Origin: Verrucomicrobiia bacterium
GTDB taxonomy: Bacteria; Verrucomicrobiota; Verrucomicrobiia; Limisphaerales; CAIMTB01
Reading direction: 5' to 3'
Assembly (NCBI GenBank): GCA_019634625.1
Contig: JAHCBA010000021.1
Location: 46,410-110,409 of the forward strand
Length of the DNA stretch: 64,000 nucleotides
The notes under the pieces were generated by a model. It was given only the letters and a program-made list of their open reading frames with translations, did no database searches and was not told the DNA's origin. How positions within the stretch are numbered: position 1 is the first letter of the stretch; every line of letters begins with the position of its first letter. Made by a program: the position numbers and the translations under genes. This document shows positions 1 through 8,621 of the stretch, in pieces.

Positions 1-55
1 CTGAGTCTGAGTGAAAGGCGGGAATCCTGCCGGGAATGGGTCTCGCGGTCCAGCC

Positions 56-529
56 TCAGGATCGAGGCAGCGCCACCTGCCCGGTCCGGGTGAGGTCGCA
101 GATCCCGAAACAGGTCATCAGTTCGATGAACTTGGCGAGCTTGGTCTCCCCGCCCGTGATCTCGATGGTCAGGCTGTCGGGCTGCACATCGACCACCTTG
201 GCCCGGAACAGTTCCGCCATCTGGCAGATCTCCGCCCGGTTCGCCGGCTCGGCCTTGACCTTCACCAGCACCAGTTCCCGGTCAATGTAGTCGCCCTGCC
301 CGTAGTCGATGACCTTCACCACATCGACAAGCTTGTTCAACTGCTTGACGATCTGATCGACCGTCGCGTCGTCCCCACGGGTGACAATCGTCATCCGCGA
401 CAGGGTCGCATCGTGGGTCGGGGCCACATTGAGCGAGTCGATGTTGTACCCCCGCCCGCTGAACAGGCCCGCCACGCGGGTCAGCACCCCGAACTTGTTT
501 TCCACCAGCACCGAGATCGTGTGTCGCAT
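56..529 (-). CDS. ilvN: Acetolactate synthase small (regulatory) subunit
   Basis: 157 aa, the normal length for the IlvN/IlvH regulatory subunit of acetohydroxyacid synthase, which activates the catalytic subunit and mediates valine feedback inhibition at the first common step of valine, isoleucine and leucine synthesis. The N-terminal ACT domain is plain (residues ~3-75): it opens MRHTISVLVENKFGVLTRV and continues GLFSGRGYNIDSL. The C-terminal half (YIDRELVLVKV...EITGG...KFIELM) matches the second domain of the family. The start is supported by AAGGA about six bases upstream of ATG. The catalytic subunit ilvB is not next to it: the upstream gene is an unrelated flavoprotein, so ilvN has its own leader (see the attenuator entries). 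ilvC could lie beyond the window edge; this cannot be seen. The symbol could equally be ilvH. Confidence 0.95.
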   Translation of the reverse strand: MRHTISVLVENKFGVLTRVAGLFSGRGYNIDSLNVAPTHDATLSRMTIVTRGDDATVDQIVKQLNKLVDVVKVIDYGQGDYIDRELVLVKVKAEPANRAEICQMAELFRAKVVDVQPDSLTIEITGGETKLAKFIELMTCFGICDLTRTGQVALPRS

Positions 530-573
530 AGCATTCCTTCGGAATCCGCTTCGTTCCGGCGCCGACCGAAAGC

Positions 574-602
574 AAAAACCCGCCTCCGGTGCGGAGCGCG
601 GG
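574..602 (-). terminator. Rho-independent terminator in the ilvN leader (probable attenuator)
   Basis: On the minus strand, CCCGC-G-CTCCG pairs with CGGAG-GCGGG (two 5-bp stems, one bulged G, loop CAC), followed directly by TTTTTG. It ends about 45 bases before the ilvN ATG, with no gene ending just upstream, so it sits in the ilvN leader, not at the end of another transcript. The left arm overlaps a competing pairing (599-607 with 631-639) that would disrupt it. Confidence 0.7.
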
Positions 603-639
603 CGATCAGTTCGACAGAGTTCCAGTCGCGAACCGCCCG

Positions 640-702
640 TCAGTCCCGGACAACCGGGATCTCACGTACGATTACCGATGGGAACGCCGCCGTGCGGTTC
701 AC
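640..702 (-). CDS. Putative branched-chain-rich leader peptide of ilvN
   Basis: A 20-codon reading frame starting GTG, eight bases after AGGG, and ending TGA 37 bases before the leader terminator. Six of the 19 codons after the start are valine or isoleucine, clustered as ...SVIV REI PVV RD. The last ones (ATC CCG GTT GTC CGG GAC) lie inside a 6-bp hairpin, TCCCGG/CCGGGA (644-659). A region just after the stop (631-639) can pair with 599-607, nine pairs including two G-U, which would block the terminator's left arm. This is the layout of ribosome-mediated attenuation of ilv operons known from proteobacteria and actinobacteria. It is inferred from sequence only; so short an ORF could be chance, but position, codon content and exclusive structures agree. 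Confidence 0.5.
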   Translation of the reverse strand: MNRTAAFPSVIVREIPVVRD

Positions 703-795
703 GGGCGCGACCCTATCGATCCCTTGCGACCCCAGTCAAACCGTTTCCCGACGAAGACCCGTCACTCCGGAATCCACCGTCGCCATGCCCCCCGT

Positions 796-2280
796 TCACG
801 AACCGCCGCCCCGCTTGATCTCGCGCAGGCGCCGCGCCTCGGGCCGGCCCTTGTAGGCATCGTCCAGCGGATAGCAGCCGCTCGGCAGTCCGTTGCGCGG
901 CGCCGTCGTGCAGTCGCTGAACGTCCGGCAGATCAGCCGTCCGTTCAGGACGCCGGTCTCGAAGGTATCCGCCGGCAGATGCGGATAGCTCAACACCATC
1001 CGGCCCAGCCCAATCATGTCCGTCCATCCCCCCCGCACCGCCGCCTGCGCCACGTGCGGCAGGTACTCCTGCAGATAGGAATAGCCGGTCCCAATCACCA
1101 CCGGGCGGTTGGCCATCCCCGCCAGATGCCGCATCACCCGCCGCACCTCGTTCATCTGCCGCGCCACCCCAACCAGCGGATCCTCCGGAGGCTGATACCC
1201 GTCGCTCGGAGGATAGGCCGCGGGCCGTTGAATGTGCGGATTGTAATAGGGCGACCCCGCGGTGAGGTTCAGCAGCTTCACCCCCAGCCCGGCACACAGT
1301 TCCGCCAGACGCAACGTCTCGGTCAGATCCGCCTCCACCGGACACTCCGCATTCACCCCAAACCCATATCGGTACGGCAGGCAGTGGCCGTATTCGACCG
1401 GCACCCCGGGTCCGGGCCGGCCGGGCTCGGACAGGGCCGGATCCGGCCGGAACGGAACAAAGTCGAAGGCACTCAGCCGCACCGCGAGATCGATCGGGTT
1501 GCCGTCCGCCCGAATCCCCCGCACCACCTCGCGCAACATCCGGGTCCGGTTCTCGAAGCTGCCCCCGTACCTCCCCGGCCGCGTGTGCGCCCCGAGAAGC
1601 TCATGCAGCAGATACCCGTGGCAGTGCTTGATGTCGATGAAGTCCGCCCCGGCGTCCCACGCCAGGCGTGCCGCCCGGACGAAATCGCCCCCCAGGTCGT
1701 CCAGCTCCCCGTCGCTGAACACCTGGTCGTCGCGGGTCACCCCGAACCGCTCGTCCAGAAGCGGGTGCCGGAAGGCGACGCGCGGTTCGAAACGCGCCTT
1801 GTCGTTGGGACGGCAAAACCGCCCGGAGTGGGTCAGTTGGAACCCGACCGCCACCCTCGCATCAGCGCCGAACTTCGCCGCATGGGCCGCCCGCAACTCG
1901 CCGAGCAGCGACGCGATCGCGCCAAGGTTCTCCGCCGAGAGGATCAATTGGTTCGGATTCGCCCTGCCGTCCGGCCGCACCGCCATCGCCTCGCCGCCGA
2001 AGATCACCGAGGCCCCGCTTTCCCCGAACCGGCGCCACCGCCGCCGCACATCGTCCGTGGGCTTGCCATCGGTCGTTCCATCCCAGCCTTCCATCGGGTG
2101 AACGACCCAGCGGTTCCGCGGCCCGATGCCGTTCAGCAGCAGGCCCTCCACCGGTCGGGCCAGCGGGGATTCCGCGCCGGGGATGGGAGCGTCGTCGGTC
2201 GGCAACTCAATCGCCAGGGCGCCCACATGCGCCCGGAAATCGGCGATCGTCTTCAAGGTGGGAATGCGGATCAGTTTCAC
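796..2280 (-). CDS. NADH:flavin oxidoreductase / Old Yellow Enzyme family protein
   Basis: About 494 aa from a GTG start (VKLIRIPTLKT...). The frame stays open upstream to 2457, but that stretch is low-complexity Gly/Trp and unlike the family. FMN-binding TIM-barrel signatures: QLTHSGR near residue 147, then IDIKHCHGYLLHELLG...R..RYGGSFENR near 210-240 (substrate and FMN phosphate binding), and GLGRMVLSYP near the end. The C-terminal tail is Cys-containing (CRTFSDCTTAPRNGLPSGC) and could hold a metal or disulfide; it lacks the full-length FAD/NADH domain of 2,4-dienoyl-CoA reductases. The substrate is unknown, probably an enone or nitro compound. Start confidence is moderate because no strong ribosome site lies at the correct distance. 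Confidence 0.85.
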   Translation of the reverse strand: MKLIRIPTLKTIADFRAHVGALAIELPTDDAPIPGAESPLARPVEGLLLNGIGPRNRWVVHPMEGWDGTTDGKPTDDVRRRWRRFGESGASVIFGGEAMAVRPDGRANPNQLILSAENLGAIASLLGELRAAHAAKFGADARVAVGFQLTHSGRFCRPNDKARFEPRVAFRHPLLDERFGVTRDDQVFSDGELDDLGGDFVRAARLAWDAGADFIDIKHCHGYLLHELLGAHTRPGRYGGSFENRTRMLREVVRGIRADGNPIDLAVRLSAFDFVPFRPDPALSEPGRPGPGVPVEYGHCLPYRYGFGVNAECPVEADLTETLRLAELCAGLGVKLLNLTAGSPYYNPHIQRPAAYPPSDGYQPPEDPLVGVARQMNEVRRVMRHLAGMANRPVVIGTGYSYLQEYLPHVAQAAVRGGWTDMIGLGRMVLSYPHLPADTFETGVLNGRLICRTFSDCTTAPRNGLPSGCYPLDDAYKGRPEARRLREIKRGGGS

Positions 2281-2429
2281 GGCGCGGTGACGGACCGTCA
2301 GCCTCCCGAACGACCCCGGCTTTGTCGAGACCCACCCGCCCCCGGACCAATCCCCGCCACGCCACCCAGGACCCCAATCTCCCCACCCCCGGCAATCACC
2401 CGCCCTGCCCCCCAAATCGCCCAAAACTT

Positions 2430-2443
2430 CGTGCATATGCACG
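2430..2443. other. 14-bp perfect palindrome between the PEPCK-like and flavoprotein genes
   Basis: CGTGCATATGCACG is a perfect palindrome in the 235-bp space after the PEPCK-like stop and before the flavoprotein start, both on the minus strand. On the minus strand it is followed by AAGTTTTGGG, so it may act as a weak terminator. It could instead be a dimeric regulator's operator for the flavoprotein gene. Confidence 0.3.
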
Positions 2444-2515
2444 GGTTTTCTGCCCATTTGACCGGGGCCTCCGGCTTTTCCCCCGGTCGGCCCCGGTCCC
2501 CGCCCCCGCCCTCCG

Positions 2516-5500
2516 TCACGCAGGCGATGGCGGCGTCGCCCGGGCCGTCACCTCGAACGTGGGTTGTCGGCCCAGCGTTCCCCGCAGTCCCGCCGCATAA
2601 CCGGGATCGCGCGCGGCGGCGAGCCGCTGCCGGGCCCGTTCGAGGCGCCCCGGGATGCCCAGGCGCGCCGCCTCGTCCGCATACTGGGTCCGCATGAGGA
2701 ATTTCTGCAGCGCATCGACATGGCGCGCCGCAAGGGCCTCGTCCTGCTCCTGCTGCGCCCCGATCCGGGCCGCGTACCAGTCGCTGCCCATCATCTCCTC
2801 ACGGGTGAACAGCCGCCGCACCTCCGGATCGTCCAGGCCACGCCCCTGCCATTGTCCGTCCCGCATGATGTGCAGCAGCGCCCGCAGAGGAGGACACGCC
2901 AGTTCCACACCCCCGTCCGCGAAGTAGTGCTCCGCCACCCGCCGGTGCGTGGAAACGATGTTGTCCATGCCGTCGGCAAAGACATCCGCATCCTGCAACT
3001 CGGGGCGCAGCATCTCCTCGGTGAAGACCAGGTGGGGATGGTTGAACACCCGGCCGAAATAGCGGTTCACGAACCGCTCGTTGATCCGCCAGCCCAGGCG
3101 GCTGGCGAGGATGGTCTGGCCGCCGTGCTGGAAGTCGCGGCATCGTTCGAGGCAGCCCTGCGCCTGCATGTGCTCCGGGGTGGCCTCATCGAAACCCAGC
3201 CGGCACCAGATCTCGGGCACCAGCAGGCTGATGTCATGATCGACGCGGTACTTCGGGCCCACATGGCCCGCCGCGGTGATGAACGCGGAATGCCCGCACA
3301 GGATGAACGCCACGAGGGCGTTGTTCACATCGACGATCGGCAGCAGGGCATTGAACGGCCCCTTGGTCAGCGCCCCCTCCGATCCGGCCCCCGTCGTCGA
3401 GGGCGACTTGCCCGTCATCGAACAGAAAAACTCGATGAACAACTCGGGCAGTTCGAGATAGTGGATCGGATTGTACACCGCCAGCGGGCGGACTCCGGGT
3501 TCCGGCGGGTTGTTGCGGCGTCCGGGCAGGACGGCGGTGACCGGGATGGGGAGCGGTTCGTCCGGACCCACCTTGCGAAGAAGCCGCATGCTGATGTCCG
3601 CGAGGTAGGTGGCCCGCGGATTCACAAGGTCCGGCCGGGTCTGGAGATAGCGCGGATTCTTCGAAGGTCTGCCCTCGACCACGCGGGGAGAGGCCGTGCA
3701 CACGAAGTATTTCGGCGTCCCCTGCTCCGCCACCTCGCCGATGCAGCGCTGCATGGGCGGCGTGAACTGGTCGAACCCGATCGAGTCCTCGACCATGTCC
3801 CGCGCCACCTCGGGCGTCAGGGGTTCGTAGTTCGAGAAGAAATTTCCGCCCGCCGCAAAGTCGCTTTCGGTCTGCTTGTCGTACCCCCGGTGGATGGCGT
3901 CGTCGGGCCGCTGGAACAGCCGGTACTCACAGTTGTGGACGAACTTCATCGAGGGCGCGGCAAAACCCGGCGGCGTGCAGCCCAACCGCCCGGCCGGCAC
4001 GACCACCGAGGCGGTGATGTCGTCCTCGAACTGGACCTTGATCGCCGGCATGAAGTCCTTGCGGAGCCCGAAGGTGCGCCACGATCCGTCGGCCAGGTAC
4101 CCCACCCGCACCTGGGCGGAGGTCATCTTCCGGTCGTGCAGCTTCAGCTCCTTGCCCGGCTGCCCGTTGATGGCGTCCACGCTGAAGTGCGCCCGCCAGC
4201 CCTCGCCCCACTCCGGCCGGTAGAACCGCTTCACCACGAAGACGAGTTCCTTGAGGTACTGCGGAATCTCGCCAAGCCATGCGTTGAACTCCGGCGTGTA
4301 ATCCTCCGAGGGGGTCAGCAGCTTGATGACGCTCCCCAGCGACCGGTCCGGGTCCAGGATGGGCCGCGCGTCCCGCCGGGCGGGGTCGAGGAATCGCGTC
4401 GAGTAGTCGCGCCGCAATAGGGCCTCCACCCGCGTGAAGTCCTCCTCATAGTCCGCCACAAAGACGGGCCCCGTCAGGATGGCATCCAGGATCGACTTCG
4501 AGATCTCGGACTTTCCGCCTCCGGAGACGGTGCACGGCTTGTGGCAGAGGGTCGCGTCCGCCCGGGTTCCCACCAGTCGCCAGAGCCGGTTCGACGGCTT
4601 CTCCATGTGGACCTTGTATCCCGAGGGTCGGACATAACTGCGGCCGGGCAGCAGCTTGATCGAGGTCGTCACACCCCCGGCCGTCCAGGTGACGCGCTGC
4701 TTCGCCAGGTCGAACCGGGCCGACTCCGGGACGTACAGGATGTCAGGATGGTTCCGGTCCACCGCGTATCCCTGCGCCTGCGGTTCCATGACGTCCCCGA
4801 ACTGCGCCATCATCTCCTCGTACCGGTGCCCGGTCGGGCGCACGTGCCGACCGCCGTCGAACTCCTCGCCCAGGTCGTAGCTGGCGAACACCAGCGCGCC
4901 GCCGGCGTGCTCCTCCTCGGCCTGGCCAAGCAGGTTCGCCGCATAGCCGATCTGGGTCTTCACCTCCTTCTTGCAGTACCCGAAATAGTTGTCGGCGATC
5001 AGCGTCACGATCACCCCGGCCTGGTCCCGCGCCGTCACCTTGAAGGCCGAACCTCCGTTGTAGAGCTCCTCCTCCTCCTTCCAGCACATGCCGTCGCGAC
5101 GCTGGCGTTCGGTGGCCCGGTCCCAGGAAGGCAGGCCGAGATCGACCTTGCGGAGCCCCACCAGGTGAGGCGCCAGGATCACGCACCCCGAGTGGCCGGT
5201 CCAATGGTCGGTGTCGAGCCCGGCATCGTTCTCCGGCAGGAACGGATCACCCGCATTCCCGAAAATGCTCTCCACGAAGTCCAGATTGCACACCAGGTTG
5301 CCCGGCGCGAAAAACCGCACTTCCATCGACTGCGCCTCCCGCACCCCGGGCACCGCCGGGACCACCACCGGCCGCAGGAGCAGCGACACGAAACACTCCG
5401 CCGGGTCCGGTCGGTCCGCCGTGAATGGCAGGCGCATCAGTTCCCGTGGAGGATTCAGCGCCGCCCGCAACAGCAGTGCGAAGGTCCGCAACGGAACCGC

Positions 5501-5992
5501 CCGCTTGTCATCAGGGATCGGCAATCCCCCCTCCGTCACGTGAAACACCCCCTCGGTCGTCCGCCGGTCCTTGGCCGGGTTGTTCAGAATGCCGTTCCTC
5601 GCCCGGTAGCTGTGGATGATCGGCGAATGGAATTCGTCCGCCTGCGGCGGCAGCGACAACGCCCGGCCAATCCCATGGCGGTAGAGCACGAAGGTGTTGT
5701 TGGGCAACCGCACCGGAATCGCCGCGTCATAAAGATACTCGTCCAGCCAGTTCTGGATCCGCCAGTCGGCCGGCGGCAGGTAATTCGCCAACAACCGGTC
5801 GGTCTCGCGCTGGTGCGCCAAAAGCACATTCACCATCTCGTTCCAGTCGTCGCCAGCCGACGCCGGCATCGGCACCGTGGGCAGCCCCAGCGATGCCAGC
5901 CGGAAATTGATGTACTGGATGGTCTGTTCGTCGGGACGAAACGGCGGATTCGCTCCCAGTCCAATGCGGGTCTTCAGGTCAGTTCGATCCAT
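2516..5992 (-). CDS. Probable PPi-type phosphoenolpyruvate carboxykinase
   Basis: 1,158 aa from the ATG at 5992 (MDRTDLKTRIGLGANPPFRPD); the frame is open to 6103 but the extra 37 residues look non-coding. Size and motifs fit the PPi-dependent PEP carboxykinases (about 1,100-1,200 aa, known from Entamoeba, Propionibacterium and Actinomyces), which interconvert PEP + CO2 + phosphate and oxaloacetate + PPi. Visible are a glycine-rich phosphate loop, CTVSGGGKSEISKS, near residue 490, comparable in position to the kinase loop of other PEPCKs, and a strongly family-like CSMTGKSPSTTGAGSEG near 860. It is cytoplasmic, with no signal peptide. It lies divergently from the araB operon with 176 bp between the starts. 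The assignment rests on remembered motifs and length; a large uncharacterised relative remains possible. Confidence 0.6.
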   Translation of the reverse strand: MDRTDLKTRIGLGANPPFRPDEQTIQYINFRLASLGLPTVPMPASAGDDWNEMVNVLLAHQRETDRLLANYLPPADWRIQNWLDEYLYDAAIPVRLPNNTFVLYRHGIGRALSLPPQADEFHSPIIHSYRARNGILNNPAKDRRTTEGVFHVTEGGLPIPDDKRAVPLRTFALLLRAALNPPRELMRLPFTADRPDPAECFVSLLLRPVVVPAVPGVREAQSMEVRFFAPGNLVCNLDFVESIFGNAGDPFLPENDAGLDTDHWTGHSGCVILAPHLVGLRKVDLGLPSWDRATERQRRDGMCWKEEEELYNGGSAFKVTARDQAGVIVTLIADNYFGYCKKEVKTQIGYAANLLGQAEEEHAGGALVFASYDLGEEFDGGRHVRPTGHRYEEMMAQFGDVMEPQAQGYAVDRNHPDILYVPESARFDLAKQRVTWTAGGVTTSIKLLPGRSYVRPSGYKVHMEKPSNRLWRLVGTRADATLCHKPCTVSGGGKSEISKSILDAILTGPVFVADYEEDFTRVEALLRRDYSTRFLDPARRDARPILDPDRSLGSVIKLLTPSEDYTPEFNAWLGEIPQYLKELVFVVKRFYRPEWGEGWRAHFSVDAINGQPGKELKLHDRKMTSAQVRVGYLADGSWRTFGLRKDFMPAIKVQFEDDITASVVVPAGRLGCTPPGFAAPSMKFVHNCEYRLFQRPDDAIHRGYDKQTESDFAAGGNFFSNYEPLTPEVARDMVEDSIGFDQFTPPMQRCIGEVAEQGTPKYFVCTASPRVVEGRPSKNPRYLQTRPDLVNPRATYLADISMRLLRKVGPDEPLPIPVTAVLPGRRNNPPEPGVRPLAVYNPIHYLELPELFIEFFCSMTGKSPSTTGAGSEGALTKGPFNALLPIVDVNNALVAFILCGHSAFITAAGHVGPKYRVDHDISLLVPEIWCRLGFDEATPEHMQAQGCLERCRDFQHGGQTILASRLGWRINERFVNRYFGRVFNHPHLVFTEEMLRPELQDADVFADGMDNIVSTHRRVAEHYFADGGVELACPPLRALLHIMRDGQWQGRGLDDPEVRRLFTREEMMGSDWYAARIGAQQEQDEALAARHVDALQKFLMRTQYADEAARLGIPGRLERARQRLAAARDPGYAAGLRGTLGRQPTFEVTARATPPSPA

Positions 5993-6168
5993 GGTCTCGG
6001 CGGGTTGGGTCGGCAGCGGCAGGGAGGGGGTTGGCCCCGCCGGCCATACCCTACCGATCCGCCCCATGCCCATCGAGCCCCAAACCGCAGTCCCGCCATC
6101 CAACCTTCCCGCTCACTTCTGGCTTTTGCACTCACCCCGAAATTGACAACCTCCCCCACGGCAACCCC

Positions 6169-7845
6169 ATGAGCGCCCGCTACACGCTCGGTCTCGATTA
6201 CGGCACCAACTCCGTCCGCGCCCTGATCGTGGACACCGCCCGGGGACGCGAGGTTGGCACGGCGGTCTGGAACTACCGGCTGGGAACCCAGGGCATCTTC
6301 CTCTCCAAGGACCCCAACCTCGCCCGACAACATCCCTCCGAATACGTCGAGGGCGCCGAACACGCCATCCGCGCCGCACTCGCCAACGCCCGCAAGTCCC
6401 GGCCCGCGTTTCGCCCGGACCAGGTGGTCGGGATCGGCGTGGACACCACCGGAAGCACCCCCCTGCCCGTGGACGCCAACGGCCGGCCGCTCGCCCTGGA
6501 CCGTCGCTTCCGCCGCAACCCCGACGCCATGGCCTGGCTCTGGAAGGACCACACCGCGGTCGCGGAGGCCGGCGAAATCACCGCCCTGGCCCGCCGCATC
6601 CGGCCCCAGTACCTCGCCAAATGCGGCGGCACCTACTCCAGCGAATGGTTCTTCAGCAAAATCCTCCGCTGCCTCCGCTCCGCCCCCGACGTGTTCGAGG
6701 CCGCCCATTCCTGGGTCGAATGCGCCGACTGGATCCCCGCCATGCTCACCGGCACCGAGGCGCCCGACCGCCTCACCCGCGGTATCTGTGCCGCCGGTCA
6801 CAAAGCCATGTTCCACCCCGACTGGGGCGGCTACCCCGATGCGGAGTTCCTCGCGGAACTGGCCCCCGAACTGGGCGCCCTGCGCAGCCGGCTCCCGTCG
6901 GAAGCCGCCTCGATCGACCGCGCCGCCGGCGGCCTCACCGCCGATTGGGCGCGCCGAACCGGCCTGCGCCCAGGCATCCCCGTGGCGGTCGGAGCCTTTG
7001 ATGCCCACCTCGGCGCCGTCGGTTCCGGAATCGAACCCGGCACGCTGGTCAAGATCATCGGCACCAGCACCTGCGATATCGCCGTGGTCCCGCTGGCCAA
7101 CGCCCTCCCCGACATCCCCGGCCTCTGCGGCATCGTCCCAGGATCGGTCCTCCCCGGCTGCCATGGTCTCGAGGCGGGACAGTCGGCCGTCGGCGACATC
7201 TTCAACTGGTTCGTCCACTACCTCCAACCCGGCGGCCCCAAGGCCGGTTCCCACGAGGCCCTCTCCCGGGCCGCATCCCGTCTCCGCCCAGGCGAATCCG
7301 GGCTCCTGGCCCTCGACTGGAACCACGGCAACCGCACCGTCCTCGTCGATCAACGCCTCACCGGCCTGCTCGTCGGCCAGACCCTCTACACGCGCCCCGC
7401 AGAAGTGTACCGCGCCCTCATCGAGGCCACCGCCTTCGGCGCCCTCACCATCGTCGAGCGCTTCGAGGCCTACGGCATCCGCATCGACCAGGTCGTCAAC
7501 TGCGGCGGCATCGCCGACCGCAATCCCCTGGTCATGCAGATCTATGCCGATGTCCTCGGGCGCCCCATGCGGATCAGCCGCTCCTCCCAGACCTGCGCCC
7601 TCGGCGCCGCCATCGCCGGAGCCGTCGTCGCCGGTGCCCATCCCGACTACCCCTCGGCCCAGCGGGCCATCACCGGACTCAAGTCACGGGTGTTCGCCCC
7701 AAACCCCGAGGCCCATGCGGTGTACCGCGACCTCTTCGCCCTCTATCGCACCCTCCACGACGCCTTCGGCACCCGCGAGTGGAACGGCAATCTCCACGAC
7801 CTCATGAAACGCCTGCTGGCGATCCGTGACGCCGCCCGGCCCTGA
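6169..7845 (+). CDS. araB: Ribulokinase (FGGY carbohydrate kinase)
   Basis: 558 aa, close to E. coli AraB (566). It phosphorylates L-ribulose to L-ribulose-5-phosphate. The FGGY N-terminal domain opens YTLGLDYGTNSVRALIVD; GVDTTGSTPLPVD near residue 90 and the C-terminal ATP-site region NCGGIADRNPLVMQ near 444 are intact. ATG 6169 was chosen because the 46 residues upstream are proline-rich read-through. It is the first gene of an operon with araD, a mutarotase and a symporter, which supports arabinose (L-ribulose) as substrate over xylulose. No araA or AraR/AraC-type regulator is within the window. Confidence 0.92.
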   Translation: MSARYTLGLDYGTNSVRALIVDTARGREVGTAVWNYRLGTQGIFLSKDPNLARQHPSEYVEGAEHAIRAALANARKSRPAFRPDQVVGIGVDTTGSTPLPVDANGRPLALDRRFRRNPDAMAWLWKDHTAVAEAGEITALARRIRPQYLAKCGGTYSSEWFFSKILRCLRSAPDVFEAAHSWVECADWIPAMLTGTEAPDRLTRGICAAGHKAMFHPDWGGYPDAEFLAELAPELGALRSRLPSEAASIDRAAGGLTADWARRTGLRPGIPVAVGAFDAHLGAVGSGIEPGTLVKIIGTSTCDIAVVPLANALPDIPGLCGIVPGSVLPGCHGLEAGQSAVGDIFNWFVHYLQPGGPKAGSHEALSRAASRLRPGESGLLALDWNHGNRTVLVDQRLTGLLVGQTLYTRPAEVYRALIEATAFGALTIVERFEAYGIRIDQVVNCGGIADRNPLVMQIYADVLGRPMRISRSSQTCALGAAIAGAVVAGAHPDYPSAQRAITGLKSRVFAPNPEAHAVYRDLFALYRTLHDAFGTREWNGNLHDLMKRLLAIRDAARP

Positions 7846-7865
7846 AGCGGCCCCGGCCTGACCCC

Positions 7866-8621
7866 ATGCTCGACGCCCTCAAACGCCGCGTGTGCGAAGC
7901 CAACCTGGACCTGGTCCGGCGCGGACTCGTCCTCGAGACCTGGGGCAACGCCAGCGCCCTCGATCGCCCGCGCGGCCTGGTGGTGATCAAGCCGTCCGGT
8001 GTGGACTACGCGGCCATGCAACCCCGCGACATGGTGGTGGTGGATCTCGCCACCGGAGCGGTCGTCGAGGGACGCTGGAAGCCCAGTTCCGACACCGCCA
8101 CCCATCGCGTGCTGTACCAGGCCTTCCCCGCCATCGGCGGCGTGGCCCACACCCACTCCCTCCATGCCACCGCCTGGGCCCAGGCGCGCCGCTCCATCCC
8201 CCCCCTCGGCACCACCCACGCCGACGCCTGGCGCGGTCCCGTGCCCTGCACCCGACCCCTCCGTCCCGCCGAAATCCGCGGCGATTACGAGGCCAATACC
8301 GGACGCGTCATCGCCGAGGCGTTCCGCCGCCTCGACCCCCTCGAATGCCCGGCCGCCCTCGTCGCCAGTCACGGACCCTTCACCTGGGGCCGTTCCGTCG
8401 AGGACGCTGTGGCGGGCGCCGCCGTGCTTGAGTTCGTGGCCCGCCTTGCCGGAGAAGCGCTCCGCCTTCAACCCCGCCTGCCGGCCATCCCGAAGGTCCT
8501 CCTCGACCGCCATTTCCTCAGAAAACACGGCCCCGGCGCCTCCTATGGCCAGAACGGCGCGAACCCCTCCCCCGCCAGGCCCAGGGCGAAGGCCCCCTCC
8601 CCTTCGGAAGGAAACCTATGA
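7866..8621 (+). CDS. araD: L-ribulose-5-phosphate 4-epimerase (class II aldolase family)
   Basis: 251 aa, slightly longer than E. coli AraD (231) because of a Pro/Lys-rich tail. Converts L-ribulose-5-P to D-xylulose-5-P. Opening residues (KRRVCEANLDLVRRGLVLETWGNASA) and VVIKPSGVDYAAM are typical of the class II aldolase fold. VAHTHSLHATAWAQARR, about residues 93-109, carries the zinc-binding histidines; GTTHADAW and SHGPFTWG follow. It begins 20 bases after araB and its stop overlaps the next start (ATGA), so it is translationally coupled within the operon. Confidence 0.92.
   Translation: MLDALKRRVCEANLDLVRRGLVLETWGNASALDRPRGLVVIKPSGVDYAAMQPRDMVVVDLATGAVVEGRWKPSSDTATHRVLYQAFPAIGGVAHTHSLHATAWAQARRSIPPLGTTHADAWRGPVPCTRPLRPAEIRGDYEANTGRVIAEAFRRLDPLECPAALVASHGPFTWGRSVEDAVAGAAVLEFVARLAGEALRLQPRLPAIPKVLLDRHFLRKHGPGASYGQNGANPSPARPRAKAPSPSEGNL

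Noticed and set aside
589..2697. 702-codon plus-strand frame
   Set aside because: Antisense to the flavin oxidoreductase, Arg/Pro-rich, no recognisable domain.
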